Positions 39,690 to 55,534 of a DNA stretch of 64,000 nt are shown piece after piece. Every line of letters starts with the position of its first letter. The stretch's first letter is position 1. The DNA is from Brevibacterium sp. CS2 (GTDB lineage: Bacteria > Actinomycetota > Actinomycetes > Actinomycetales > Brevibacteriaceae): the NCBI RefSeq assembly GCF_005280295.1, contig NZ_CP040020.1, positions 1,674,001 to 1,738,000 of the forward strand, in the 5' to 3' direction. The notes under the pieces are model-generated. The model did not search any database. It saw only the letters and a program-made list of their open reading frames with translations, and was not told the origin of the DNA. The position numbers and the translations under genes are program-made.

Positions 39690-40856
39690 TTATCCCACTC
39701 CTGTGCTCTTGCGGGAGATGATCACCCGCATGATCTCGTTCGTGCCTTCGAGGATCTGGTGGACCCGCAGATCGCGGACCAGCTTCTCGATTCCATACTC
39801 TGTCAGATATCCGTAGCCGCCGAACAGCTGCAGGGCGTCGTTGGCGACGTCGAACCCGGTGTCGGTCGCGGTGAGCTTCGCCATCGCGGACAGCAGCGAG
39901 GTGTTCGGATCGCCGGCGTCGTAGGCTGTGGCCGCGCGCCACAGCAGGGAGCGGGCGGACTCGAGGCGGGCCTGCATGTCGGCCAGCGTGAAGCGCAGCG
40001 CCTGGAACCCGGTGAGCTCGGTGCCGAAGGCCTGCCGCTCACCCATGTAGGTGATCGCCTTCTCGAGCGCGGACTGGCCGCCGCCGAGCGAGCAGGCGCC
40101 GATGTTGAGGCGGCCGCCGTCGAGGCCGGACATCGCGATCTTGAATCCCTGTCCCTCCTCGCCGATGAGGTTCTCCGCCGGCACACTGACGTTCTCCATG
40201 AACACCTGGCGGGTGGGCTGGGCGCGCCACCCCATCTTCTTCTCGTTGGCGCCGAAGGTCAGGCCCTCCATGCCCTTCTCGAGGACGAAGGTCGAGATCC
40301 CGCGCGCGCCCTCCTGCCCGGTCCGGGCCATGACGAGGTAGATCTCCGATTCGCCGGCGCCGGAGATGAACTGCTTGACGCCGTTGAGCACGTAGCGGTC
40401 GCCGTCGCGGCGGGCGGTGGTGCGCAGGGCGGCGGCATCGGAGCCGGCATTGGGCTCGGTCAGGCAGTAGCTGCCGAGCGCCTCGAACGAGGTCAGCGGC
40501 GTGAGCCACTTCTCCTGCTGCTCGGGAAACGCGTACTTGTCGAGCATCCAGGCGACCATGTTGTGGATCGAGATGTAGCTCGCCACGGAGGGGCAGGCGG
40601 TGGAGAGGGCTTCGAAGATCAGTGCGGCGTCCATCCGGCCCAGGCCGGAGCCGCCGTTCTCCTCGCGCACGTAGATCCCGCCCATCCCGAGCTCTGCGGT
40701 GCGCTTGATGACGTCGACGGGGAAGTGGTGCTCGGCGTCCCAGTCGAGGGCATGGGGGGCGATCTCGGCGTCGGCGAACTCCCGGCACATGCCGGCGAGC
40801 TCGATCTGGTCCTCGGTGAGCCCGAAGGTCAGGGCAGCTGCGGTGCTGCGTGCCAT
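39690..40856 (-). CDS. Acyl-CoA dehydrogenase, probable isobutyryl-CoA dehydrogenase
   Basis: 388 residues. ACAD signatures: GSYCLTEPNAGSDAAALRT (FAD side) and QLFGGYGYLTEYGIEKLVRD, with the catalytic Glu in ILEGTNEIMRVIISR. ATG 40856 follows AAGGAG; a longer upstream frame is rejected since the promoter lies there. The order ACAD-HIBCH-hydratase gives isobutyryl-CoA to 3-hydroxyisobutyrate, hence the valine assignment. Confidence 0.9.
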   Translation of the reverse strand: MARSTAAALTFGLTEDQIELAGMCREFADAEIAPHALDWDAEHHFPVDVIKRTAELGMGGIYVREENGGSGLGRMDAALIFEALSTACPSVASYISIHNMVAWMLDKYAFPEQQEKWLTPLTSFEALGSYCLTEPNAGSDAAALRTTARRDGDRYVLNGVKQFISGAGESEIYLVMARTGQEGARGISTFVLEKGMEGLTFGANEKKMGWRAQPTRQVFMENVSVPAENLIGEEGQGFKIAMSGLDGGRLNIGACSLGGGQSALEKAITYMGERQAFGTELTGFQALRFTLADMQARLESARSLLWRAATAYDAGDPNTSLLSAMAKLTATDTGFDVANDALQLFGGYGYLTEYGIEKLVRDLRVHQILEGTNEIMRVIISRKSTGVG

Positions 40857-40911
40857 GGCGACTCCTTCCGTTCGGTGCGGCGGCCTGTTCGGTGTGGCGG
40901 CGATCACGGCC

Positions 40912-40940
40912 AGTCTAGACGCGAATACTTGGACGTCCAA
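40912..40940 (-). promoter_or_regulatory. Promoter and overlapping operator of the valine operon
   Basis: On the minus strand TTGGAC (40940-40935) and TAGACT (40917-40912) are spaced 17 bases apart, a near-consensus sigma-A promoter. The -35 is half of a perfect palindrome TTGGACGTCCAA (40929-40940), so a repressor binding there would block it. The nearby MarR gene product or a TetR protein could be that repressor. Confidence 0.75.
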
Positions 40941-41036
40941 CTAATTCTGGATGGACCCTAGATGGCCCGAGGGGAGGGGGCGCGGGGAGCGGCAGTGCGG
41001 AGGGCGCCGGGCGCGGCCGCCGCGTGCCGGGCCCGG

Positions 41037-41534
41037 TCAGGCCTCGGGTTCGAGCCCGGCGCGCAGGGCGGCTAGGTCGCCGAGGAGGCGCTGCAGCGGC
41101 GCGGCCTCGAGGCCGGGGGAGTCGAACACCTCGGCGTTGAGCGCGGCGGTCGCCCGAGCCACGAGCGTGCGACCGGCCTCGGTGATCTCCACGAGGGTGG
41201 TCCGCCCGTCGGCGGGGTGCGGCCGCCGGGCGGCGAGGCCCGCTGCCTCGAGCCGGTCGACGGAGTTCGTCGTCGACGTGGCATGGACCTGCAGACGCTT
41301 GGTGATCTTGTTCATCGGCAGCGATCCGCGGCGGGTGAAGGAGAGGAGCGCGAGCACCTCGTACCGGGAGAAGGTCAGGGCGAACGGCTTGAGGGTGCGA
41401 TCGACGCGGGCGAGGAGGAGCTGGTGGGCGCGCATGATGGAGGTCACCAGCGTCATGCCGTCGGCGGAATCGGACCAGCCGTGCGCGAGCCACTGCTTGC
41501 GCGACTCCTCGATGGGATCGAACTCCGCGCGCAT
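41037..41534 (-). CDS. MarR-family transcriptional regulator
   Basis: 165 residues from ATG 41534. Winged helix: FSRYEVLALLSFTRRGSLPM, then recognition helix KRLQVHATSTTNSVDRLEAAG and the wing RRPHPADGRTTLVEIT. It lies upstream of the valine operon on the same strand, 180 bases away, and is a candidate regulator of it. The frame extends upstream past 41534 with unconserved sequence. TAGACT on the minus strand at 41651-41656 may be its -10. Confidence 0.88.
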   Translation of the reverse strand: MRAEFDPIEESRKQWLAHGWSDSADGMTLVTSIMRAHQLLLARVDRTLKPFALTFSRYEVLALLSFTRRGSLPMNKITKRLQVHATSTTNSVDRLEAAGLAARRPHPADGRTTLVEITEAGRTLVARATAALNAEVFDSPGLEAAPLQRLLGDLAALRAGLEPEA

Positions 41535-41720
41535 CGACCGTCCCCTCACCTTCGTCGTCTCCGCCGTCCCGGCAGTCTTCGCTGTTCCGGTCGTCTCCGT
41601 CGAGCATCTCTCTCCGCTGCGTCGCTCGGCCGGATCCTTCGCCGCCGTCCAGTCTAGTGAAACACCCGGGGGTGCGATGATCGCGGTGCGCGGCTCCGGT
41701 GCGCAGCAGCGCCGGCGCAG

Positions 41721-41812
41721 GCCGGTCCAGGGTGAGGGGCCGGTGCACAGCAGTGCCCGCGCAGCCCGGTGTGGGGTGAGGAGCCGGTGCAGACCGGTGT
41801 GGGGTGAGAGGA
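41721..41812. repeat. Degenerate repeats upstream of yedK
   Basis: Three imperfect copies of a unit around CCGGTGTGGGGTGAGGAGCC lie at about 41721, 41765 and 41793, ending at the RBS of the next gene. They may be slippage products; no binding role is evident. Confidence 0.5.
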
Positions 41813-41819
41813 TGGCGCC

Positions 41820-42584
41820 ATGTGCGGACGACTGAATATGCACCTCGATCCGACCGACCTCGTCGACGAGCTCGACATCGACACCGTGGGATATCGATTC
41901 GCTCCCCGGTACAACGTGCCGCCCGGTGCGGTCCTGCCCATCATCATCGACCGGCCGGCGGAGTCCGGTGAGCTCGTCCGCCGCCTCGAATCCGCGCGCT
42001 GGGGGCTCGTGCCGGGGTGGGCGAAGGAGGAGAAGATCGGCTTCCGGGCCTTCAACGCGCGGTCGGAGACGGTGGGGTCGAAGCCGATGTTCCGCTCCGC
42101 GTTCGCCCGCCAGCGCTGCGCAGTTCCCGTCGGGGGCTACTACGAATGGCAGACGGACGCATCGGGCGCCAAGACGCCCTGGCTCATGCAGGCCGCGGAC
42201 GGCCCGCTCTTCATGGCCGGCCTCTTCGAGTTCCGCAAGCAGGTCTTCGCCGGCGCCGAGGCCGACGCGACTGCCGGCCCGGGATCCTCGGACCCGGCAG
42301 TGCAGGACGGCTGGCTGGTGTCGACGACGATCATCACCGCGCCGGCCGCCGGCCACCTCGCCGAGGTCCACGACCGGATGCCGGTGATGATCACCGCCGC
42401 AGACATCAACGCGTGGGCTGATCCGACAGCGGGCAAGGACGAGGCGCAGGAACTCCTCCGCACGCTCGTCGACGGCTTCGATCCGAACCGGGTCGAGCGC
42501 TACCGGGTGGATCGAGCCGTGGGGAACGTCCGGAACCAGTCCGCCGACCTCATGGCGCCCGTCGACGAGATGCGGGTCCCCTGA
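41820..42584 (+). CDS. yedK: SOS response-associated peptidase (YedK/HMCES family)
   Basis: 254 residues. Active residues: Cys2 (MCGRLN, exposed after Met removal), Asn in FNARSET, Glu in GGYYEWQ and His in AEVHDRMPVM. HMCES proteins form a thiazolidine cross-link with abasic sites in single-stranded DNA. RBS GAGAGGA. A Gly/Ser-rich loop after FRKQVFAG lengthens it slightly relative to E. coli YedK. Confidence 0.93.
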   Translation: MCGRLNMHLDPTDLVDELDIDTVGYRFAPRYNVPPGAVLPIIIDRPAESGELVRRLESARWGLVPGWAKEEKIGFRAFNARSETVGSKPMFRSAFARQRCAVPVGGYYEWQTDASGAKTPWLMQAADGPLFMAGLFEFRKQVFAGAEADATAGPGSSDPAVQDGWLVSTTIITAPAAGHLAEVHDRMPVMITAADINAWADPTAGKDEAQELLRTLVDGFDPNRVERYRVDRAVGNVRNQSADLMAPVDEMRVP

Positions 42585-42647
42585 ACGGGTGCGGGCCCCC
42601 GCTCGAGGCGCGGATCCGGGGCCGCGGGACACGCACCGCCGGCCGAT

Positions 42648-42965
42648 TTGCATCGCCGGGCGGAGCTCGTCTAGAGTCATCTCTGTTGCTCGACGGAAAC
42701 ACCGAAGCGAGCGGGCCGGATCGGTCGGATACGAACCGATCACAGCGCCCCGCTTCCACTGGAACGGCAGAAGAGCAGCACCCGATGAAGTCTCTCGGCG
42801 GACATCCGCCGGCTGATGGAATGTGGCTCAGGTCACAGCAGATACGACTTGCGCAGCAGGTCGGCTCGGGTCTAGAGTAGGAACTCGGCCGCGCTGCGGA
42901 GAGCACAACGGAAACGTTGGGTGAACTGCGGACAGCGTCTGTTCTTTGAGAACTCAATAGCGTGT
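42648..42965 (+). promoter_or_regulatory. Tandem rRNA promoters and boxA leader
   Basis: P1: TTGCAT (42648-42653) and TAGAGT (42672-42677). P2: TTGCGC (42849-42854) and TAGAGT (42873-42878). Both have an 18-base spacer and an identical -10. The leader GTTCTTTGAGAACTCAATAG (42941-42960) is the actinobacterial boxA-type antitermination region. The AT-richer 42965-43071 precedes mature 16S. Confidence 0.85.
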
Positions 42966-43071
42966 TTGTTTGTTTTTGTGATGCCAGTTTTTTTGTTGTA
43001 ACTGGTTGATTGAAAATTTGGTGGAGAAATCATTTTCTCTGTCTTTTTCTTTTGGCTGGGATTGTATTTTT

Positions 43072-48148
<5,077 letters not shown>

Positions 48149-48347
48149 CACCCTTTTCCGGGTGTGTTCGGGTCGGGTAACACAAGCACACACAACACCG
48201 TGTTTGAATCCTCTTATGAGAGCACACGCCAACCGTCGGGTTGGTGAGTATGCTTCGCGTCCACTAGAACAATGACCATCCCGGCCGGCAGCGGTCCTGG
48301 GTGGTTCCGCAGGAACCGGACACGTGCGAGCGTGTTCGTCCCATGGT

Positions 48348-48467
48348 TTTGCGGTGGTCATAGCGGCAGGGAAACGCCCGGTCCCATTCCGAACCCGGAA
48401 GCTAAGCCTGCCAGCGCTGATGGTACTGCACTCGACAGGGTGTGGGAGAGTAAGTCACCGCCGCAAT
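48348..48467 (+). rRNA. rrf: 5S ribosomal RNA
   Basis: About 120 bases, from TTGCGGTGGTCATAGCGGC to GAGTAAGTCACCGCCGCAA; the ends pair as the 5S terminal stem. The inner GGTCCCATTCCGAACCCGGA is the conserved loop B/C region. Confidence 0.95.
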
Positions 48468-48480
48468 ATTCTTCACGAGC

Positions 48481-48513
48481 GAAGGCCCCGAAACCCAGTG
48501 TTTCGGGGCCTTC
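48481..48513 (+). terminator. rRNA operon terminator
   Basis: A perfect 14-base stem, GAAGGCCCCGAAAC (48481-48494) and its complement (48500-48513), with a five-base loop. No long U-run follows, but position right after 5S supports it. Confidence 0.82.
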
Positions 48514-50429
<1,916 letters not shown>

Positions 50430-50528
50430 GCCGCGTACCGCCCGGCGTACCCCTCCCGCAGACCCCGTAGGTGGGGAACAGTGCGGAGCGATCGCGGCGA
50501 CGCGGTCGGGCCCCGGGCCCCGGGAGCC

Positions 50529-51149
50529 CTAGGAGGAACCGGCGCGGGGCGCGAACGTCCCGTACCCCTCCCCGAACCGGATGAGCGGACGGCCGGTGCC
50601 CCGGGTGCCGGCCGTTCCGCATGTCCGGACCTCGCCGACGATGAGTGTGTGCGTGGCGACCTCCAGCCGCTGCGTCAGCGCGAGCTCGAACCACACCGGC
50701 GCCTCGGCGACGATCGGCAGCCCGCCGGGGGAGCGGAACGTCGGGACCGGGTCGAGGACGCCGTGGAGCGGCTGCCCGGGCTCGCCCAGCCACTGCGCCG
50801 TCCCCTTCTGCTGCGCGGACAGGACGCTGAGCGCCCAGGAGTCGGCGCGTTCGAGCGCCTCCATCATCCGCGAACCGCTGTACACGCTCACCGCCATCGT
50901 CGGCGGGTCCCATGACACGTCGAGGAACGAGTCGACGGTGATCGCCTGCGGCTTCCCGGCGCGCAGGCATGTGAGAACCGCGACACCCCGGGAGATCTCC
51001 GCGGCCAGACCTCGGTAGGCGTCGACGAACCCCGGGTCCCCGAGCGCCGCGGAACGGCCTGGTGGGCGCGCCTCCGGGGACGCCGGAGACGGGTCGACGG
51101 GTGCGGCGGGCGGGTGGTAGGCGGGCGTGGGGCGAGGGTCGTCGGACAT
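50529..51149 (-). CDS. Flavin reductase family protein
   Basis: 206 residues. After a Pro-rich leader of about 40, the FMN-binding split-barrel follows: GVAVLTCLRAGKPQAITVDS, then WDPPTMAVSVYSGSRMM and SVLSAQQKGTAQWLG. It supplies reduced flavin to a partner oxygenase or acts alone; no oxygenase is adjacent. Probably leaderless: TAGACT on the minus strand lies seven bases upstream of the ATG at 51149. Confidence 0.85.
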   Translation of the reverse strand: MSDDPRPTPAYHPPAAPVDPSPASPEARPPGRSAALGDPGFVDAYRGLAAEISRGVAVLTCLRAGKPQAITVDSFLDVSWDPPTMAVSVYSGSRMMEALERADSWALSVLSAQQKGTAQWLGEPGQPLHGVLDPVPTFRSPGGLPIVAEAPVWFELALTQRLEVATHTLIVGEVRTCGTAGTRGTGRPLIRFGEGYGTFAPRAGSS

Positions 51150-51156
51150 GCACTCC

Positions 51157-51175
51157 AGTCTAGGAGTCCTAGAAT
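51157..51175. promoter_or_regulatory. Divergent leaderless promoter pair
   Basis: TAGACT (minus, 51162-51157) serves the flavin reductase and TAGAAT (plus, 51170-51175) the DUF3039 gene. The -10 boxes are seven bases apart and each lies six or seven bases before its start codon, so the two -35 regions must overlap the opposite gene. Confidence 0.65.
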
Positions 51176-51181
51176 GGGGGC

Positions 51182-51442
51182 ATGTCCGAAACCATTCCGC
51201 AGTCCGGCGGCGCCGCCACGATCGAGCGCCAGGCCCAGGAGCAGCTCGTCGAGCCCGGCGACCACGAGCGCTTCTCCCACTACGCACCCAAGGCGAAGAT
51301 CATGGAGTCCATGGTCACCGGCACCCCGCTCATCGCGCTGTGCGGCAAGGTGTGGGTGCCCACCCGTGACCCCGAGCGGTTCCCGGTGTGCCCCAAGTGC
51401 AAGGAGATCTTCGAGACGATGCCCGAAGGACCCCAGGAGTAG
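51182..51442 (+). CDS. DUF3039 protein
   Basis: 86 residues, a family length seen throughout actinobacteria. HERFSHYAPKAKIMESMVTG is the family core; CGKVW and FPVCPKCKEIF supply three Cys for a likely zinc site with a His. Function unknown. Its TAG is directly followed by the helicase ATG, so the pair is co-translated. Confidence 0.88.
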   Translation: MSETIPQSGGAATIERQAQEQLVEPGDHERFSHYAPKAKIMESMVTGTPLIALCGKVWVPTRDPERFPVCPKCKEIFETMPEGPQE

Positions 51443-53233
51443 ATGACGGGTCCGCAGAGGGTCCCGGGAACCTCAGCGGCAGAGCACCTGCCACCCGCAT
51501 TCCCCGAACGCGCCGCGTGGGGAACCGCGGGCAAGCTGCGTGCCTGGCAGGCCGAGGCCCTGGAGCAGTACTTCCGCACCGAACCGCGCGACTTCCTCGC
51601 CGTCGCCACGCCCGGCGCCGGCAAGACGACGTTCGCCCTCCGGCTGGCCGCCGAGCTCCTCGCCCAGCAGAAGGTCGACCGGGTGACCGTCGTCGCGTCC
51701 ACCGAGCACCTCAAGACGCAGTGGGCCGACGCCGCCGGGCGCGTGGGCATCCGGCTCGACCCGCACTTCAAGAACAGTCAGGGCCGCCACGGCGCCGGCT
51801 TCCACGGTGTGGCGGTGACCTACGCGCAGGTCGCGGCGAAGCCGGTGCTCCACCACAACCGGACCGCCGCCGCGCGCACCCTCGTCATCCTCGACGAGAT
51901 CCACCACGCCGGCGACAGCCTGTCCTGGGGCGAGGCCATCCGGGAGGCCTTCGAGCCCGCCCGGCGCCGGCTCTCGCTCACCGGCACGCCCTTCCGCTCC
52001 GACACCTCGGCGATCCCGTTCGTCGAGTACGCGCCCGACGACGAGGGCATCCGCACCTCCCAGTCGGACTACTCCTACGGCTACGCCCGGGCGCTCAGCG
52101 ACGGCGTGGTGCGCCCGGTGATCTTCATGACGTACTCCGGCCAGATGCGCTGGCGGACGAAGACCGGCGACGAGATGTCGGCGGTGCTCGGCGCCGAGGC
52201 GACGAAGGACATCCACGCCCAGGCCTGGCGCACCGCGCTCGACCCCAGGGGCGAATGGATCCCCGCCGTGCTCACCGCCGCGGACCGGCGCCTCACCGAG
52301 GTCCGCCGCACCGTCCCCGACGCCGGCGGACTCGTCATCGCCACCGATCAGGAGACCGCGCGCGCCTATGCGAAGCGCCTCACGGAGCTGACCGGGGAGC
52401 CGGTCACCGTCGTCCTGTCCGACGAGGCCGGAGCGAGCCGGCGGATCGAGGAGTTCCAGGACTCCGAGCGCCGCTGGATGGTCGCCGTGCGGATGGTGTC
52501 CGAGGGCGTCGACGTGCCGCGGCTCGCCGTCGGCGTGTACGCCACCTCCTCGTCGACCCCGCTGTTCTTCGCGCAGGCGATCGGCCGCTTCGTGCGCGCC
52601 CGGCGGCGTGGGGAGACCGCCTCGATCTTCCTCCCCAGCGTGCCGATCCTCCTCGCGCTGGCCAACCAGCTCGAGGCCGAGCGCGACCACGCGCTCGATC
52701 GGAAGCCGGACCCCGACGACGACGGCACGGTGACCTTCGACGACGAGGCACTCGAGCGCGCCAACCAGTCGGAGTCCGCCTCCGACGACCTGCTCGGGGC
52801 CTTCGAGGCCCTCGACGCACAGGCATCGTTCGATCGGGTGCTGTTCGACGGCGGCGAGTTCGGTGCCGGGGGAGCGGTCGGCTCGGACGACGAGCTCGAC
52901 TTCATCGGCCTGCCCGGACTGCTCGAACCCGACCAGGTCACCGCGCTGCTGCGCACCCGCCAGGCAGAGCAGACGAAGCGCAAGACGAACGGGGCCGGCC
53001 CCGGGCCGGTCGCCGACACCGGCGACGAGCTCGAGCACCGCGCGCTCAAGGAGGAGCGGAACCAGCTGCAGAGCCTCGTCGGCGCCTGGGCGCGCCGTAC
53101 GGGCAAGCCGCACGGCAAGATCCACGTCGAGCTCCGCGCCGCCTGCGGCGGGCCGGCGGTCGCGCAGGCGAGCCGCGCACAGATCCAGGCCCGGATCAAG
53201 AAGCTCCAGGCCTGGTTCGTCGGCCGCTCCTGA
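51443..53233 (+). CDS. Superfamily 2 DEAD/DEAH-type helicase
   Basis: 596 residues. Motif I ATPGAGKTTFALRL, motif II LVILDEIHHAG, motif III LSLTGTPFRSD, motif V MVSEGVDVPRL and motif VI FAQAIGRFVRAR are all intact. The C-terminal 150 residues are acidic then basic helical, with no recognised nuclease. This XPB/Rad25-like arrangement with DUF3039 recurs in actinobacteria; its role, probably DNA repair or RNA processing, is not known to me. Confidence 0.88.
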   Translation: MTGPQRVPGTSAAEHLPPAFPERAAWGTAGKLRAWQAEALEQYFRTEPRDFLAVATPGAGKTTFALRLAAELLAQQKVDRVTVVASTEHLKTQWADAAGRVGIRLDPHFKNSQGRHGAGFHGVAVTYAQVAAKPVLHHNRTAAARTLVILDEIHHAGDSLSWGEAIREAFEPARRRLSLTGTPFRSDTSAIPFVEYAPDDEGIRTSQSDYSYGYARALSDGVVRPVIFMTYSGQMRWRTKTGDEMSAVLGAEATKDIHAQAWRTALDPRGEWIPAVLTAADRRLTEVRRTVPDAGGLVIATDQETARAYAKRLTELTGEPVTVVLSDEAGASRRIEEFQDSERRWMVAVRMVSEGVDVPRLAVGVYATSSSTPLFFAQAIGRFVRARRRGETASIFLPSVPILLALANQLEAERDHALDRKPDPDDDGTVTFDDEALERANQSESASDDLLGAFEALDAQASFDRVLFDGGEFGAGGAVGSDDELDFIGLPGLLEPDQVTALLRTRQAEQTKRKTNGAGPGPVADTGDELEHRALKEERNQLQSLVGAWARRTGKPHGKIHVELRAACGGPAVAQASRAQIQARIKKLQAWFVGRS

Positions 53234-53242
53234 GCCGGCGGC

Positions 53243-54562
53243 TCAGCCGGAGTAGTACACCGTGGGGATCGCCGGCTCGCCGTCCTGCAGGCGATGCGCC
53301 GAGCGCGGCAGCTCGCCGACGGACTCCGCGTGCCGCACCTGCGCGCGGCGCACGCCCTCGGCCCCGGTGAACGCGTCGTCGATCTCCCCGTCGACGACGA
53401 GGTCGACGAGCAGCGCCCGGCCGTCGAAGTCCGCCGGGAGAGCGGGAACACCGATCGACTCCTCGGTCGCGATCGACCCGTCGTAGCTGCGCACCGCCTG
53501 CTTGATGCCGCCGTGCGAGGCCTTGGACTTCGACGCCTTCTCCACCGATACCCAGGTGCCTTCGGCTCCCTGGCGTGCGACGAGCTTGTAGACGAGACTC
53601 GCCGTCGGTGCGCCGGAGCCGGTGACCACGCGGGTGCCGACCCCGTAGGCGTCGACCGGGGCGGCCTGCAGCGCGGCGATCGCGTACTCGTCGAGATCGC
53701 TCGTCACGGTGATCTTGGTGTTCCGCGCCCCCCGCGCGTCGAGCTTCTCGCGCACCTCGTGGGCCTGGATCCCGAGGTCGCCGGAGTCGAGCCGCACCCC
53801 GCCGAGCTCCGGGCCGGCGATCTCGATCGCGGTGTCGAGCGCGGTGTCGACGTCGTAGGTGTCGAGGAGGAGGATCGTGTCCTTCCCGAGCGAGTCCACC
53901 TGGGCGGCGAAGGCCTGCCGCTCGGTGTCGTGGAGGAGGGTGAAGGAATGGGCCGAGGTGCCGATCGTGCGCAGGCCGTAGCGGCGCCCGGCCTCGAGGT
54001 TCGACGTCGAGGCGAAACCGGCGATGACGGCGGCGCGCGCGGCGGCGACGGCGGCGGCCTCATGGGTGCGGCGCGAGCCCATCTCCGCGCACGGCCGGTC
54101 CCCGGCGGCGCCGCTCATCCGGGAGGCCGCCGAGGCCACCGCGGTGTCGTAGTTGAGGGCGGACAGGATGAGGGTCTCGAGCACGACGCCCTCGGCGAAG
54201 CTCGATTCCACGGACAGCAGCGGCGATCCGGGGAAATAGACCTCGCCCTCGGCGTAGCCGCGGATCGTGCCGCTGAACCGGTAGTCGGCGAGCCAGTCGA
54301 GGGTGGGGGCGTCGACGACGCCCGTGCTGCGGAGGAAGTCGATCTCCTCACCCGTGAAGCGGAAGTCCCGGAGCATCTCGAGGATCCGACCGGTGCCGGC
54401 GACCACACCGTAGCGGCGACCGTGCGGCAGCCGTCTGCCGAACGCCTCGAACACGCTGCGTCGCTGCGCGGTGCCCGCGGCGAGCGCGGCCTGGAGCATG
54501 GTGAGCTCGTAGTGGTCGGTGAATAGCGCCGTCGACGGCGACGAGGGTGTGAGATCACTCAT
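53243..54562 (-). CDS. pncB: Nicotinate phosphoribosyltransferase
   Basis: 439 residues. [16 protein letters not shown] at the N-terminus, [13 protein letters not shown] (phosphoribosyl side, with the His that is phosphorylated in the family) and [19 protein letters not shown]. It makes nicotinate mononucleotide in the NAD salvage pathway. ATG 54562; TAGGAT on the minus strand (54570-54575) lies seven bases before it. Divergent from clpS. Confidence 0.94.
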   Translation of the reverse strand: MSDLTPSSPSTALFTDHYELTMLQAALAAGTAQRRSVFEAFGRRLPHGRRYGVVAGTGRILEMLRDFRFTGEEIDFLRSTGVVDAPTLDWLADYRFSGTIRGYAEGEVYFPGSPLLSVESSFAEGVVLETLILSALNYDTAVASAASRMSGAAGDRPCAEMGSRRTHEAAAVAAARAAVIAGFASTSNLEAGRRYGLRTIGTSAHSFTLLHDTERQAFAAQVDSLGKDTILLLDTYDVDTALDTAIEIAGPELGGVRLDSGDLGIQAHEVREKLDARGARNTKITVTSDLDEYAIAALQAAPVDAYGVGTRVVTGSGAPTASLVYKLVARQGAEGTWVSVEKASKSKASHGGIKQAVRSYDGSIATEESIGVPALPADFDGRALLVDLVVDGEIDDAFTGAEGVRRAQVRHAESVGELPRSAHRLQDGEPAIPTVYYSG

Positions 54563-54625
54563 AAGGACGATCCTATTGCACACTTCCGGGCCGTCGAGCT
54601 GCGCGGGATCGCTTACAGTGGACGG

Positions 54626-54943
54626 GTGACATCCACCTCCGCGGGCTCCCAGGCCGTACTGGAACCTGAGGTCGAGGTCCGGACCGGGACCCGGCCGGAG
54701 ACCCCCTGGGTGACCATCGTGTTCAACGATCCGGTCAATCTCATGAGCTATGTCACCTACGTCTTCCAGAGCTACTTCGGCTACTCCCGCCTCAAGTCGG
54801 AGAAGCTCATGTACGAGGTCCACGAGGACGGCCGCTCCGTCGTCGCCACCGGCTCCCGCGAGCAGATGGAGCGCGACACCGCGGCGATGCACGGGTTCGG
54901 CCTGTGGGCCGCCTGTCGCCGGGCCGACCAGGGAGACTCCTGA
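54626..54943 (+). CDS. clpS: ClpS adaptor protein
   Basis: 105 residues. [20 protein letters not shown] is the N-degron pocket and [18 protein letters not shown] the following part. It delivers N-end-rule substrates to ClpCP. The GTG at 54626 is preceded by TACAGT (54614-54619) with a six-base gap, giving a leaderless mRNA. First gene of clpS-aosR-MBL-rph-rdgB. Confidence 0.94.
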   Translation: MTSTSAGSQAVLEPEVEVRTGTRPETPWVTIVFNDPVNLMSYVTYVFQSYFGYSRLKSEKLMYEVHEDGRSVVATGSREQMERDTAAMHGFGLWAACRRADQGDS

Positions 54944-55534
54944 GTGAAGATCACCCCCGGACCCCGCGGCACCGCCCGCCTCGATCTCAGCAGCGCGGAG
55001 AAGAGCGTCTTCGTCTCCGTGTTCTCCGACACCGCCGCCCTGCTCGGCCATGACGAGGGACGGGACGCCGGTGAGCTCAGCGAGGCCGAGCAGCTCGCCC
55101 GGCTCGTCGGGATGGGCGGCGAGGTCGAGCGCCCCACCGACCCCGCACTCCTGCGGCTCCTGCCCGACGTCGACCCCGACGATCCCGAGCGCTCCGCGGA
55201 GTTCCGCCGCCTCACCGACCTCGACCTCCGCGAGTCCAAGCTCGCCAATCTCCGGATCGCCCTCCACTCGCTCGGGGCGAGCGGCCGCGTCGAGCTCGAC
55301 GGTCCCGCGCAGCGCGCATGGCTGACCGCGCTCACCGATGTGCGGCTCGTCGTCGCGAGCCGGCTCGGTCTCGAGACCGACGCCGACCTCGAGGACCTCT
55401 ACGCCCGCGAGGAGGAGCTGCCCGACAGCGAGGCGATGCTCGTCACCGTGTACGACTTCCTGACCTGGGCGCAGGAGCGCCTGGCCGGGATCCTGCTCGA
55501 CTCCCTCACCCCACCCGAGAAAGAGGACCCCTGA
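54944..55534 (+). CDS. aosR: DUF2017/AosR-like oxidative-stress regulator
   Basis: 196 residues, start GTG directly after the clpS stop. DUF2017 features: [20 protein letters not shown] and [16 protein letters not shown]. In M. tuberculosis the same position beside clpS is held by AosR (Rv1332), a redox-responsive regulator. This copy has no Cys residue, so the disulfide-based sensing described there does not seem possible here. Confidence 0.8.
   Translation: MKITPGPRGTARLDLSSAEKSVFVSVFSDTAALLGHDEGRDAGELSEAEQLARLVGMGGEVERPTDPALLRLLPDVDPDDPERSAEFRRLTDLDLRESKLANLRIALHSLGASGRVELDGPAQRAWLTALTDVRLVVASRLGLETDADLEDLYAREEELPDSEAMLVTVYDFLTWAQERLAGILLDSLTPPEKEDP

Noticed and set aside
41037-42743. Long minus-strand frame joining MarR with sequence opposite yedK
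   Set aside because: Only the last 165 residues resemble a protein family; the rest lies antisense to YedK, whose catalytic residues are intact.
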